Below, one piece after another: positions 27,242 through 35,863 of a stretch of 64,000 bases of DNA. How positions within the stretch are numbered: position 1 is the first letter of the stretch; each line of letters begins with the position of its first letter. Source of the DNA: Stomatohabitans albus (GTDB lineage: Bacteria; Actinomycetota; Nitriliruptoria; Euzebyales; Euzebyaceae); the NCBI RefSeq assembly GCF_036336025.1, contig NZ_JAYKKE010000002.1:489364-553363 (forward strand). The letters are read 5' to 3'. A program made the position numbers and the translations under genes. Below the pieces are notes generated by a model. That model searched no databases. It had not been told where the DNA came from and worked only from the letters and a program-made list of their open reading frames with translations.

Positions 27242-28105
27242 TTATTCAGACGGTGACTCAGAGGCAGCGCCTTTGAAATACGTAGAGTAAATCGTGTCGT
27301 ACTCCCCCGACTCTTTAAGCGCGTCAATAGCCATATCGATTCCGGTGACGAGGGCGTCATTGCCCTTTTGAACGGCGATACCGTAGGATTCACCCGTATC
27401 AATCGTTTCGACAATCTTGCCGTTGCCCAAGGCTTCTTGTTCAGCGGTCACGGTCTTATCATTGATAACCGCATCGATCTGACCCGCGGTTAATGCTTGA
27501 AATGCGGCACCTGTTGTTGGGAATGATTGGATAGAAGCATCGGTGACATGTTCTTTTGCCCACAGTTCACCCGTCGTGCCTGCCGCTACGCCCACCCGGA
27601 GATCGGCGGTCAAATCATTGACTCCCTTCAATGTTGAGTCACTCGCGACTAAGAGGCTTTGGTCGGCATTAAAATACGGTTTAGAGAAGGCAACCGTTTC
27701 TTTACGCTCATCAGTAATGGTAATGGCACTTACACCCAAGGTTTGTTGGCCACTTTGAACTTGCGGAATAACCGTGTCAAAACCAATATTCGTGATCTGT
27801 GGTTCTGGTGCACAGAGCTTTTTAGCAATGGCGTTCACCAAGTCAATATCAAACCCACTTGGTTTACCATCTTCGACAAACTCAAATGGTTCAAAGTCAA
27901 GTGAACTGGCCACAAACAGACCGTCTTTAATCTTCATTTCTTCAAGTGAGGGTGCACCGTCTAAACAAGCGGTGGTATCTCCCGAACTCGACCCTGAAGG
28001 AGTTGCAGTACCTTCTGATGCTCCATTGGAACCTCCACTGCATGCACTTGCAACCAGTGCCAGTGTTGTGAATGCCACCAGGTACGTTGTTGCCTTTATC
28101 ATCAT
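27242..28105 (-). CDS. Polar amino-acid ABC transporter, substrate-binding lipoprotein
   Basis: A 287-residue family 3 extracellular solute-binding protein. The N-terminus is a lipoprotein signal (KATTYLVAFTTLALVASAC, with Cys as the lipid-modified residue), then a Ser/Gly/Thr linker. The binding domain shows FEPFEFVEDGKPSGFDIDLV (about 72), QPSGQQTLG-like and DITITDERKE-like stretches, and SYGIAVQKGN near the C-terminus, typical of polar amino-acid binders. The exact amino acid is not readable. It starts 3 bp after the ANTAR regulator gene, so the two share a message. Confidence 0.93.
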   Translation of the reverse strand: MMIKATTYLVAFTTLALVASACSGGSNGASEGTATPSGSSSGDTTACLDGAPSLEEMKIKDGLFVASSLDFEPFEFVEDGKPSGFDIDLVNAIAKKLCAPEPQITNIGFDTVIPQVQSGQQTLGVSAITITDERKETVAFSKPYFNADQSLLVASDSTLKGVNDLTADLRVGVAAGTTGELWAKEHVTDASIQSFPTTGAAFQALTAGQIDAVINDKTVTAEQEALGNGKIVETIDTGESYGIAVQKGNDALVTGIDMAIDALKESGEYDTIYSTYFKGAASESPSE

Positions 28106-28108
28106 GTC

Positions 28109-28705
28109 CTACCTATCGCCGTTTGGGTGTATCGTTAAAATGTTCTCAGCAATGTCTTGCATGGTGCAACGTTTATTCATCGCTTGTGTTCGAATAAATG
28201 CAAAGGCCTCTTCTTCACCCATATCAGTCATTTGCATGAGATGCCCTTTGGCCCGTTCGATGAGCTTTCGTGCGGTGAGTTTGTTCTCCAGATCTTGGAC
28301 TTGCGCGTTGAGTCCCTGCATATCCCTAAAACGCTGAACAGCTATCTCCAATGCGGGAAGTAAATCCGAACGATTAAAGGGTTTAACAAGATACGCTTGG
28401 GCTCCTGCCTTACCGGCTCGCTCAATCAATTCTCGCTGGCTGAATGCGGTCAGAAAAACGATCGCGACCTCATCCATCAATTCCTCTGCCGCGGTGAGCC
28501 CGTCCTTAACGGGCATTTTGATGTCTAACATGCACACATCGGGATGAAGTGCGCGCGCAGACTGCACCGCTTCTTCACCATTACTCACCGTGGCAATAAC
28601 ATCAAAGCCTTCCTCGGTGAGCATTTCCTCAAGGTCCATACGGATTAGGGCTTCATCCTCTGCAATCAACACCCGGATTGATGGGGCAGATTCCGGGGCA
28701 TCCAT
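28109..28705 (-). CDS. ANTAR-domain response regulator (PdtaR-like)
   Basis: A 198-residue two-domain protein. The receiver domain (about 10-130) has the acidic pocket AEDEALIR, phospho-acceptor Asp61 in CMLDIKMPVKDG and Lys in YLVKPFNRSD. The C-terminal ANTAR domain (about 135-190) reads KLIERAKGHLMQMTDMGEEE with AFAFIRTQAMNKRCTMQDIA following. ANTAR proteins bind paired small RNA hairpins and prevent transcription termination; the closest named relative is mycobacterial PdtaR. It sits directly ahead of the amino-acid ABC genes. No cognate kinase gene is nearby, and I could not identify a convincing dual-hairpin target in the window. Confidence 0.93.
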   Translation of the reverse strand: MDAPESAPSIRVLIAEDEALIRMDLEEMLTEEGFDVIATVSNGEEAVQSARALHPDVCMLDIKMPVKDGLTAAEELMDEVAIVFLTAFSQRELIERAGKAGAQAYLVKPFNRSDLLPALEIAVQRFRDMQGLNAQVQDLENKLTARKLIERAKGHLMQMTDMGEEEAFAFIRTQAMNKRCTMQDIAENILTIHPNGDR

Positions 28706-29377
28706 AGGTTTAGCTCCGATCGTGACAGTACTGAACAGCGTCTACTCTATCCTCCAACCGGCATACGTCTAAGCATGTGAGAACACAATGCTTGTATATT
28801 CAACATACATTAAGAATAATATGGTTACTAATTTTTGAGATAATCACTATGGGAGATACATACATAGTGTTATTACCCACTCCGTATATCCCAAATACAT
28901 TTGTAGGATACGTCTACACCCCTATTTTATGAATGAGACTCATACGATCTAGATCAGCGCCTCAGTCACTGAGACTCAGAACACCCTCACCTCGATCCAG
29001 CCATGATGCTTGAATGCAACGACACAATCATCCGTCGCTATACAAGAATCTAGCCCTGAGCCGCCAAATCTACCGACACTGCACGCTGCGGCTGGGCTTC
29101 ATATGACACTGGCTTATAATTCAGTCACACCGAATTGATGGCCATATCCAAAAATACAGGAATACTTTAAACTAGATTAGTCGATAACTATTATATTAAA
29201 TAGACACTCACCCATTACCTATAAAACTAAGTTATAAATCTTACAATAACCTACCAATCGACCATCTCTTACAAATTGTTTTAATGTTCGTAAACAGGTG
29301 GGCCAAATTACTCCGCTTGACATAGATGCCTATCTGAAGGCAAGGACAACGGGAAAACAGAAGGGTATGGGGATAAC
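28706..29377. other. 670-bp AT-rich stretch without a clear gene
   Basis: This region separates the ANTAR operon (leaving leftward) from a tRNA (also leftward). It is AT-rich, with many short runs such as TATTATATTAAATA near 29191, and no frame on either strand has a start, ribosome site and protein-like sequence. The end nearest 28706 must hold the ANTAR operon promoter. A short frame at 29286-29387 (+) is protein-like but has no convincing start; it is discussed in the findings. Confidence 0.5.
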
Positions 29378-29378
29378 A

Positions 29379-29419
29379 AAAAAATGACTTGCTCCCAGGG
29401 TTGGATGCAAGTCATTTTT
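29379..29419 (-). terminator. Terminator of the tRNA gene
   Basis: Reading leftward from the tRNA 3' end: AAAAATGACTTGC pairs with GCAAGTCATTTTT (13 bp) around a 15-base loop, ending in a run of T. It begins 5 bases past the tRNA discriminator base. A long A/U-rich base makes it a strong intrinsic terminator. Confidence 0.9.
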
Positions 29420-29424
29420 GGTAG

Positions 29425-29498
29425 TACCCCCGGTGGGACTCGAACCCACACTGGTACGAGTTTGAGTCGTATGCCTCTACCAATTGGGCTACAGGGGC
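29425..29498 (-). tRNA. tRNA with CAA anticodon (Leu) and short variable loop
   Basis: The 74-base cloverleaf folds fully. Acceptor GCCCCTG pairs with CGGGGGT, with discriminator A. The D arm is GCC...GGC. The anticodon stem TACGA/TCGTA encloses loop CTCAAAC, so the anticodon is CAA, reading UUG (Leu). The T arm is GTGGG-TTCGAGT-CCCAC. The variable loop is only CCAGT (5 bases), whereas bacterial leucine tRNAs have a long variable arm. CCA is not encoded (CTA follows). Decoding identity is therefore stated from the anticodon only; the charging enzyme is uncertain. Confidence 0.88.
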
Positions 29499-29614
29499 GA
29501 GGTCGTCAGATTGTAGCGCAGGAATACAGAATGGGCAGCGTTTTCTTCTCCTCATCCTCGCCTCGCCAGGTACTTTAAGCTCGGTAGCACAATACCTTCG
29601 GCTTAGGAGCGCAG

Positions 29615-30841
29615 ATGAGTAATCGAATCGCAATCATTGGTGCTGGCGCAGCCGGTCTTTCATGCGCTGCAACGTTGACGGGAGCCGGACTTGATGTAAC
29701 GGTATTTGAGGCACAAGATCGTGTGGGTGGCCGGATGGGGACAGACCATCTGGAAGGCTTCACCCTTGACCACGGTTTTCAGGTTCTGATGACGGGCTAC
29801 CCGAGCGTCCGTCGCCTCCTTGATCTCAAAGCTCTTGATTTGCGCCCGTTTGAACCAGGTGCCCTCATCTACGATGGCGAGAAATACCAACGCCTCGTAG
29901 ACCCGTTTGGCGGCAATCATCTTGCACTATTTGGCACCTTGCGAGCACGTATCCCAACGATGGTGGACAAGGTCCAAATAGCTCGTATGAAGCTCCATTT
30001 AACTCGTTCATCGGTGAGCGACCTTTTAGGCGGCCCAGTGGAATCAACACGCCAGGTATTACGCCACCGATGGGGGTTTAGTGACCGAATTATTGCGGCA
30101 TTCTTTGAGCCTTTCCTTGGTTCGTATCTCTATGACGAGTCACTCCAGTCACGGTCATCCGTTTCATTGATGGCGCTACGGGCATTCTTTATAGGCCAAA
30201 TTGCCCTGCCGGGGTCGGGGATGGCTGCGGTAGCCCAACAATTGGCCACAGGTATTAATGACTTGCGGCTTGTCTCACCAGTCGATGACCTGAACCCGTT
30301 GCTGAGTGAATATGATGCGGTGGTTGTTGCTACCGAAGCTGCACAAGCCTACTCGCTCTTAGAGGCGGTTCACCAACGCCTACCCGGTCTGACCACGTCC
30401 TCAAATATGGGTATGACCCTCTACTTCGCCTCACGCCAGTCGCCATTCGATGATGCCACCATCTTGGTTAATGGCGTTCCCCATGAATACGTAACCTCAG
30501 TCAGCGTCCCCTCAATGGCCGCACCGAGCTACTCACCTACTGGCTGGCATCTCATCGCGGTCAATATTGTTGGCGATCAGGCACAACATCCTATCGATGA
30601 TGTCATTGAACCAGCCTTGGGTGAATTACGCACCATGATGGGCGATATGGTGGACGATTGGCGATTCTTACGCGGGTACCGTGCACACTGCCCGGATACG
30701 AGTGGGATGGGCAGCGGAGTTGTCCAGGTGACCGATCGGCTCTTTGCCTGCGGGGACCACCGAGACGTCGGCGGCCTAGAAGCGGCTCTCTTTTCAGGAC
30801 AGAAAGCCGCAGACGGGGTACTCGCCCAAATCAGCGTCTAA
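29615..30841 (+). CDS. FAD-dependent amine oxidase/desaturase-like oxidoreductase
   Basis: A 408-residue flavoprotein of the NAD(P)/FAD-binding amine-oxidase and phytoene-desaturase superfamily. The N-terminal dinucleotide motif IAIIGAGAAGLSCAATLTGAG is split over residues 5-25, followed by VFEAQDRVGGRMGTD (about 32) and the FAD-contacting LDHGFQVLMTGYPSVR. The C-terminal FAD motif is LFACGDHRDVGGLEAALFSG (about 375). There is no signal peptide. The substrate is not known; relatives act on carotenoids, porphyrinogens or amines. It starts 37 bases after an AGG-rich region and converges on erpA. Confidence 0.83.
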   Translation: MSNRIAIIGAGAAGLSCAATLTGAGLDVTVFEAQDRVGGRMGTDHLEGFTLDHGFQVLMTGYPSVRRLLDLKALDLRPFEPGALIYDGEKYQRLVDPFGGNHLALFGTLRARIPTMVDKVQIARMKLHLTRSSVSDLLGGPVESTRQVLRHRWGFSDRIIAAFFEPFLGSYLYDESLQSRSSVSLMALRAFFIGQIALPGSGMAAVAQQLATGINDLRLVSPVDDLNPLLSEYDAVVVATEAAQAYSLLEAVHQRLPGLTTSSNMGMTLYFASRQSPFDDATILVNGVPHEYVTSVSVPSMAAPSYSPTGWHLIAVNIVGDQAQHPIDDVIEPALGELRTMMGDMVDDWRFLRGYRAHCPDTSGMGSGVVQVTDRLFACGDHRDVGGLEAALFSGQKAADGVLAQISV

Positions 30842-30856
30842 GTAAGGAATGTGTGA

Positions 30857-31207
30857 CTAGCAGAAGCTATCACCGCACGCACAACCTTGTTGGGCGTTTG
30901 GATTATCGATGTTGAACCCGGCACCTTGTAAACTATCAACCCAATCAATGGTGGTGCCTTGCAGCATTGGAATAGCGGCACGTTCGACACGGACCGGCAC
31001 ACCCTCAAAATCAATAGCCAGATCATCGTCAAGTTCACGATCATCAAAGAACAAGGCATACCGCATTCCTGCGCAGCCGCCCGGTTGAACAGCTACACGG
31101 AGAAAGATGCTCTCGGTGTTTTCTTCGGCGTCCATGAACTGACGCACTTTATCAATGGCGGTGGGCGTAAGGGTGAGAATTGACGGAGTCCCGATTTGTT
31201 GAGTCAT
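30857..31207 (-). CDS. erpA: Iron-sulfur cluster insertion protein (HesB/ErpA family)
   Basis: A 116-residue A-type carrier that delivers Fe-S clusters to target enzymes such as LipA. The three conserved cysteines are present: GGCAGMRYALFFDD (about 43) and GCACGDSFC at the C-terminus. The N-terminal ILTLTPTAIDKVRQFMD is typical. In other actinobacteria this single A-type carrier is usual. It is divergent from the asparaginase gene, with a 188-bp gap if that gene starts at 31396. Confidence 0.92.
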   Translation of the reverse strand: MTQQIGTPSILTLTPTAIDKVRQFMDAEENTESIFLRVAVQPGGCAGMRYALFFDDRELDDDLAIDFEGVPVRVERAAIPMLQGTTIDWVDSLQGAGFNIDNPNAQQGCACGDSFC

Positions 31208-31395
31208 ACTTCAATGGTACCGACCCAATTCAACACCTGATTACAAAAAATTTTCTGCCTTTTTTCTGGGTTACGGTGCTCAAAAATGGGGGGCGTTATT
31301 CGGCAGATTTTTGGCGAACTAAAGAGGAAAATGAAAGAAATTTAATCGCACAAAATCATAGACAGGCCAAGGGATTTGAGGCATCCTTAACGACA

Positions 31396-32577
31396 ATGAC
31401 TGACCTGTATCTTCCTACCGTTGCCATTGCCACGCTGGGGGGGACGATTGTCTCCGCCCAAACTGAGTCTGGAGGGATCGCCCCCACTGTGACACCATCT
31501 GATGTAGTGGCTCAGATCCCTGGTTTATCTAGGGTTGCTCGTGTTGTTACGGTGGACCAACTCTCCAGTACCCCGTCACCGTCACTTACCATCGCTGGTG
31601 TATTTGAGGCCATTGAGTGGGCGAAGCGCCAACTTGATGCACGCACCGATGGTGTTGTCCTTGCTTTAGGTACGGACACCCTCGAAGAGGTTGCTTTCTT
31701 AGCTGACCTGGTATGGGCTCATCAAACACCGCTCGTTATTACTGGTGCAATGCGCGCTGGCGATGCCGCTGGTTCTGACGGTCCAGCGAACGTGTTGAAT
31801 GCAATTGCAACCGCCGTTGATCCTGATATTCGCGGTCTTGGCGCATTGGCAGTCATCAATGATGAGGTGCACCTCGCCAGCCGGGTCACCAAAGCACACA
31901 CGGTTGCGACCAATGCATTTACAAGTGTTAACGGTGGCCCAATCGGACGGGTGATTGAACAACAGCTGTGGATACAAAACCGACCAGCCCAAGAACACCC
32001 AGCACCACTACCGCGGCCTGGTCGCACTGACCACCGTGTACTCGTTCTCGAAGCCGGTCTCGCCGAAGACTTCGCGTGGTTACCGGCTCTATTAGACGCT
32101 GACACCGCTATTGCAGGCATCGTCATCGCCGGTGCGGGGGCAGGCCACGTGAGTGAAACCGCAGTAGAGACACTCACACCACTCCTTGATCGCATCCCCA
32201 TCGTTATTGCAAGTCGCACCAATGCCGGATCAACCTTGCGAACAACCTATGGCTATCCCGGCGGCGAAATCGATCTGTGGGCACGTGGATTCGTCTTTGC
32301 CGGTGGGCTGAATGCCCGTCAGGCACGCATGTTGCTCTGGCTATTGACTGGGCTTGACGTTGATCGTGATTCAATCGTGTCTGCGTTTGCACAACACGAT
32401 CCCACGGCACCTCCCACGTGGATGGGGCTGACCCAAGGCGTTACCCCCAAGATGGTGGCAGACAGTGATGCGGATTCCTCGCCTTGGAAACGTCGTTCAG
32501 ATAAGTCAGGCAAGATCGCCAAGGCCCGTTTATCTGGCTGGGCCCGTGGCGCCCAAGGTTCCGGTTCAACAGCATAA
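31396..32577 (+). CDS. L-asparaginase
   Basis: A bacterial-type asparaginase (about 393 residues) hydrolysing Asn to Asp and ammonia. The first catalytic threonine is in IATLGGTIVSAQ (about 11-22), the second in VVLALGTDTLEEVAF (about 88); VITGAMRAGDAAGSDGPANV (about 113) is also diagnostic. The frame stays open back to 31180, but that extension overlaps erpA, is AT-rich and resembles no asparaginase, so I take the ATG at 31396 (TDLYLPTVAIATLGG). The ribosome site is weak. No signal peptide, so cytoplasmic. The C-terminus has an additional basic tail (KRRSDKSGKIAKARLSG). Confidence 0.88.
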   Translation: MTDLYLPTVAIATLGGTIVSAQTESGGIAPTVTPSDVVAQIPGLSRVARVVTVDQLSSTPSPSLTIAGVFEAIEWAKRQLDARTDGVVLALGTDTLEEVAFLADLVWAHQTPLVITGAMRAGDAAGSDGPANVLNAIATAVDPDIRGLGALAVINDEVHLASRVTKAHTVATNAFTSVNGGPIGRVIEQQLWIQNRPAQEHPAPLPRPGRTDHRVLVLEAGLAEDFAWLPALLDADTAIAGIVIAGAGAGHVSETAVETLTPLLDRIPIVIASRTNAGSTLRTTYGYPGGEIDLWARGFVFAGGLNARQARMLLWLLTGLDVDRDSIVSAFAQHDPTAPPTWMGLTQGVTPKMVADSDADSSPWKRRSDKSGKIAKARLSGWARGAQGSGSTA

Positions 32578-32584
32578 GAACAAT

Positions 32585-32614
32585 ACGGTCGGTGCGTTGG
32601 TACCGACCGTTTTT
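32585..32614 (+). terminator. Rho-independent terminator after asparaginase
   Basis: ACGGTCGGT pairs with ACCGACCGT (9 bp) around an 8-base loop, followed by TTTT; it begins 7 bases after the stop codon. Confidence 0.9.
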
Positions 32615-32735
32615 AAGTACACTGTGGAGTTTGAGCAAAGATGATCTAAGCTCACCGTAGTCTGCACTTTGGTGCACAATAGGAAATGTGACACGGCCGG
32701 TTATCATTCCGGTCTTTCTAGCTGCAAAGGAAATC

Positions 32736-34133
32736 ATGGCAGAACAGTTCGATGTGGTCATTGTTGGCGGAGGTACGGGTGGGTACTCATGTGCCCTCCG
32801 AGCAGCAGGACTCGGTTTATCCGTTGCTCTGGTAGAACGTGCAAAGGTTGGTGGGACATGCCTTCACTGGGGTTGTGTGCCAACGAAGGCGCTCCTCCAT
32901 ACCGCTGAGGTGGCTGAATCCGCCCGCCACGGAAGTTCTATTGGCGTCTATACCTCTTGCGATGGGGTTAATGTTGATGAGATCATTGCCTACAAAAATG
33001 GCATTGTGAACGCAAACTGGAAAGGGTTGCAAGCAACGCTCAAAGGTAAAAAGGTACAGACCTTTGAAGGACAAGGCACCTTTACTGGCCCGAATACAGT
33101 CAGTGTGGTGACCGACAAGGGAACGGTCGAACTTGAAGCGAACAAAGCGCTTGTAATCGCAACTGGTAGCCGTCCTAAGGAACTTCCGTTTGCGCCGACA
33201 GATGGCGAAGTCATCATCAACTCTGATCACGCGATGACCTTGAACCGTCGTCCAAAGAATCCCATTGTGCTCGGTGCGAGTGCAGTTGGTATTGAGTTTG
33301 CGACCGTCTTTAAGGGCTGGGGTGCCGATAGCGTGACGGTGATTGAAGCCCTTGATGCGGTGGTACCACGTGAAGATATTGACACCCAAAAAGTACTTAC
33401 CAAGGCGCTGAAGAAGAACGGCTTGGATATCCACACTGGCAAGATGGTCAAACAAGTTGACCGTCAGGGTGATCAGGTGGTGGTCACCGTTGATAGCGGT
33501 GAAACCTTCACCGGAGACCTCCTAATGGTGGCCATTGGCCGTGGCCCGGTAACTGATGGCATGGCCATTGAAGCAACTGGTGCAACCGTTGACCGCGGAT
33601 TTGTTATCGTTGACGAATACTGCCGTACCGGTGTGACGTTTGGCAATGGTGGTGTGCAGTACGCCATTGGTGACGTCATTCCGACCCTTGGCCTGGCACA
33701 TGCATCATTTGCTGAAGGCCTTATGGTTGCTGAGGCCATCGCCGGTAAGGCCGTCACACCAATTGATTACAAGGGCGTTCCAAAGGTTTACTACTGTGAA
33801 CCAGAAGTTGGTGCGGTTGGTTGGACCGAACAAGAATTGAAAGAAGCGGGCATCGAATACGAAAAGTCCCTCTTCCCCTTTAGCCACAACGCCCGTGCAC
33901 AGATGCTTGGTGGCTCTGGCCACGTGAAGGTTCTGGCAAAGAAGGGTGGCAAGGTCATGGGTGTTCATATCGTGGGTAAGAGCGCCACCGACCTTATCGC
34001 CGAAGGTGAAATGATTTATAACTGGGAAGCCTTGCCTATGGATGTTGCCCAGTTCGTGCATGCGCACCCGACCTTAAGTGAGGCCGTTGGTGAGGCACAC
34101 ATGAAGTTGGCTGGCCGCGATCTCCACGGTTAA
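32736..34133 (+). CDS. lpd: Dihydrolipoamide dehydrogenase
   Basis: The E3 flavoprotein that reoxidises lipoyl groups of 2-oxoacid dehydrogenase complexes. The ATG at 32736 has a GCAAAGGAAAT ribosome site; the longer frame from 32688 adds nothing conserved. It has an FAD motif (VVIVGGGTGGYSCALRAAGL, about 7), the redox disulfide in GGTCLHWGCVPTKALLH (about 39-55), an NAD-binding motif (VLGASAVGIEFATVF) and the catalytic His in HAHPTLSEAVGEAH near the C-terminus. Length (465) is normal. It leads the lipoamide operon lpd-sucB-lipB-lipA. Confidence 0.96.
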   Translation: MAEQFDVVIVGGGTGGYSCALRAAGLGLSVALVERAKVGGTCLHWGCVPTKALLHTAEVAESARHGSSIGVYTSCDGVNVDEIIAYKNGIVNANWKGLQATLKGKKVQTFEGQGTFTGPNTVSVVTDKGTVELEANKALVIATGSRPKELPFAPTDGEVIINSDHAMTLNRRPKNPIVLGASAVGIEFATVFKGWGADSVTVIEALDAVVPREDIDTQKVLTKALKKNGLDIHTGKMVKQVDRQGDQVVVTVDSGETFTGDLLMVAIGRGPVTDGMAIEATGATVDRGFVIVDEYCRTGVTFGNGGVQYAIGDVIPTLGLAHASFAEGLMVAEAIAGKAVTPIDYKGVPKVYYCEPEVGAVGWTEQELKEAGIEYEKSLFPFSHNARAQMLGGSGHVKVLAKKGGKVMGVHIVGKSATDLIAEGEMIYNWEALPMDVAQFVHAHPTLSEAVGEAHMKLAGRDLHG

Positions 34134-34178
34134 GGCCTCGTACCACTCAATTCGTATTTTCAACGAGGAATATTACTT

Positions 34179-35852
34179 ATGTCACAAGATGTCATTCTCC
34201 CAGCTCTGGGTGAAAGTGTTACCGAAGGAACCATTACGGAGTGGTATGTTGCCGTTGGCGACACGGTCGAAGCTGATCAACCACTCTTTGAACTCTCCAG
34301 CGACAAAATCGACACCGAAGTGCCCGCACCCGTCGCTGGCACCGTCCTGGAAATCTTGGTGCCCGTTGATGGCTCCGCTGAAGTAGGCGCGGTCGTTGCG
34401 CGCATTGGTGCTGCTGATGAAGCTGGCGCAGCTCCTACCCCAGCTCCGGCACCTGAACCTGCTGCCGCAACACCGGCTCCCGCCGCTGCACCAGCACCAG
34501 CCGCAAGCCCAGCACCAGCCGCAAGCCCGGCACCGAGTGCCGCAGCAACCGATGTGGTATTACCTGAATTAGGTGAAAGTGTCACCGAAGGCACCATTAC
34601 ATCCTGGCTAGTTGCTGTTGGTGACACGGTCGAAGCTGATCAGCCACTCTTTGAACTCTCCAGCGACAAAATCGACACCGAAGTACCCGCACCCGTCGCC
34701 GGTACCGTCCTCGAAATCTTGGCCCATGAAGATGACACGGTTGAAGTGGGTGCGGTCGTTGCCCGTATCGGGGCGGCAAGTGCTGCACCGGCAGCATCAG
34801 CTCCGGCGACACCAGCACCGGCCGCAACTGCACCTGCTTCAACAACTGCTCCGGCTACAGCCGCCCCCGTTGTTCCGGCAGGCGATGTCTATGCCAGCCC
34901 GCTGGTCCGCCAGCTTGCCGCAGAAAAGGGTGTCGATTTGAAGACCCTGACCGGCACGGGTGAAGGTGGCCGTATCACGCGCGAAGACGTTGAGCATGCG
35001 TCTGCTAGTGCTCCAAGCGCCCCCGCTCCAGCAGCTACGAGCACACCCGCACCCGCACCCAAGGCGGCTTCTGCGGCACCGGCACCTAAAGCAGCTACAT
35101 CAACGCCAGCTCCAGCCGCGACTGGTCGTGTGCGCATCGAAAAGCTCAACCGGGTTCGTGGCAAGATTGCCGAAAAGATGCTCGAAAGCCAGGAAAAGGC
35201 TGCACAGCTCACCACGTTCCAAGAGGTTGATGTTACGAACCTCATGGCCGCACGTGCCAAGGTGAAGAATGCGTTCAAGGCACGTGAAGGCATCTCATTG
35301 AGCCCCTTTGCCATGGTCGCACGTGCGGCGGTCATTGCCACAAAGAACCACCCCGTCATCAATGCCTATGCCGACTGGGACACGATGGAACTGCATATCC
35401 GCGAATATGTGAATATGGGGATTGCGGTAGACACCGAAAAGGGGTTGCTGGTTCCCAATATCAAGAACGCACAAAACCTCACGGTTGCTGGGTTAGCTCA
35501 AGGCATTGCGGACTTGGCAGCAAAGGCACGTGGAGAGAATGGGGCGAAGATCGACTTTGCCGATATTCAAAATGGCACGATGACCTTAACGAATACGGGC
35601 TCACGCGGTGTGCTCTTTGACACCCCGATCTTGAACTACCCGGAGGTCGCCATCCTTGGTGTTGGTGCCATTGTGAAGCGCCCGTCCATTGTGAAGGGGC
35701 CAAATGGTGAAGAGCTCATTGGGATCCGAGACATGATGTATTTGAGCCTGTCCTATGACCACCGCTTGATTGATGGTGCCGACGCTGCACGCTACGTCAC
35801 TGAGGTGAAGCAGGTTATTGAATCTCTCGACTGGGATCGGGAACTGGCCTAA
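34179..35852 (+). CDS. sucB: Dihydrolipoamide acyltransferase (E2) with two lipoyl domains
   Basis: E2 core of a 2-oxoacid dehydrogenase complex (2-oxoglutarate or pyruvate), as in the mycobacterial sucB/dlaT gene between lpd and lipB. The 557-residue protein has two lipoyl domains (about 2-77 and 125-200), each with the modified lysine in ELSSDKIDTEVPAP. Ala/Pro-rich linkers separate the domains. A subunit-binding domain follows (YASPLVRQLAAEKGVDLKTL, about 240), then the catalytic domain with SYDHRLIDGADAARYV (about 525), holding the active His and Asp. The gene begins 45 bp after lpd with a GAGGAA site. Whether it serves pyruvate, oxoglutarate or both is not readable. Confidence 0.94.
   Translation: MSQDVILPALGESVTEGTITEWYVAVGDTVEADQPLFELSSDKIDTEVPAPVAGTVLEILVPVDGSAEVGAVVARIGAADEAGAAPTPAPAPEPAAATPAPAAAPAPAASPAPAASPAPSAAATDVVLPELGESVTEGTITSWLVAVGDTVEADQPLFELSSDKIDTEVPAPVAGTVLEILAHEDDTVEVGAVVARIGAASAAPAASAPATPAPAATAPASTTAPATAAPVVPAGDVYASPLVRQLAAEKGVDLKTLTGTGEGGRITREDVEHASASAPSAPAPAATSTPAPAPKAASAAPAPKAATSTPAPAATGRVRIEKLNRVRGKIAEKMLESQEKAAQLTTFQEVDVTNLMAARAKVKNAFKAREGISLSPFAMVARAAVIATKNHPVINAYADWDTMELHIREYVNMGIAVDTEKGLLVPNIKNAQNLTVAGLAQGIADLAAKARGENGAKIDFADIQNGTMTLTNTGSRGVLFDTPILNYPEVAILGVGAIVKRPSIVKGPNGEELIGIRDMMYLSLSYDHRLIDGADAARYVTEVKQVIESLDWDRELA
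34260..34360 (+). repeat. Lipoyl-domain DNA repeat, copy 1
   Basis: About 100 bp coding for the lipoyl-lysine hairpin of the first lipoyl domain. It recurs at 34623-34723 (offset 363) with only a few silent differences, reflecting internal duplication of the domain in sucB. Confidence 0.85.
34623..34723 (+). repeat. Lipoyl-domain DNA repeat, copy 2
   Basis: Second copy of the block at 34260-34360, coding for the second lipoyl domain of sucB. The near identity at DNA level suggests recent or conversion-maintained duplication. Confidence 0.85.
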
Positions 35853-35863
35853 AGGATTCAGCG

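Noticed and set aside
28706-29377. CRISPR array or tandem repeats in the AT-rich stretch
   Set aside because: I looked for evenly spaced direct repeats and found none.
31180-31395. N-terminal extension of the asparaginase frame
   Set aside because: It overlaps erpA, is AT-rich and resembles no asparaginase N-terminus; the ATG at 31396 fits the family start.
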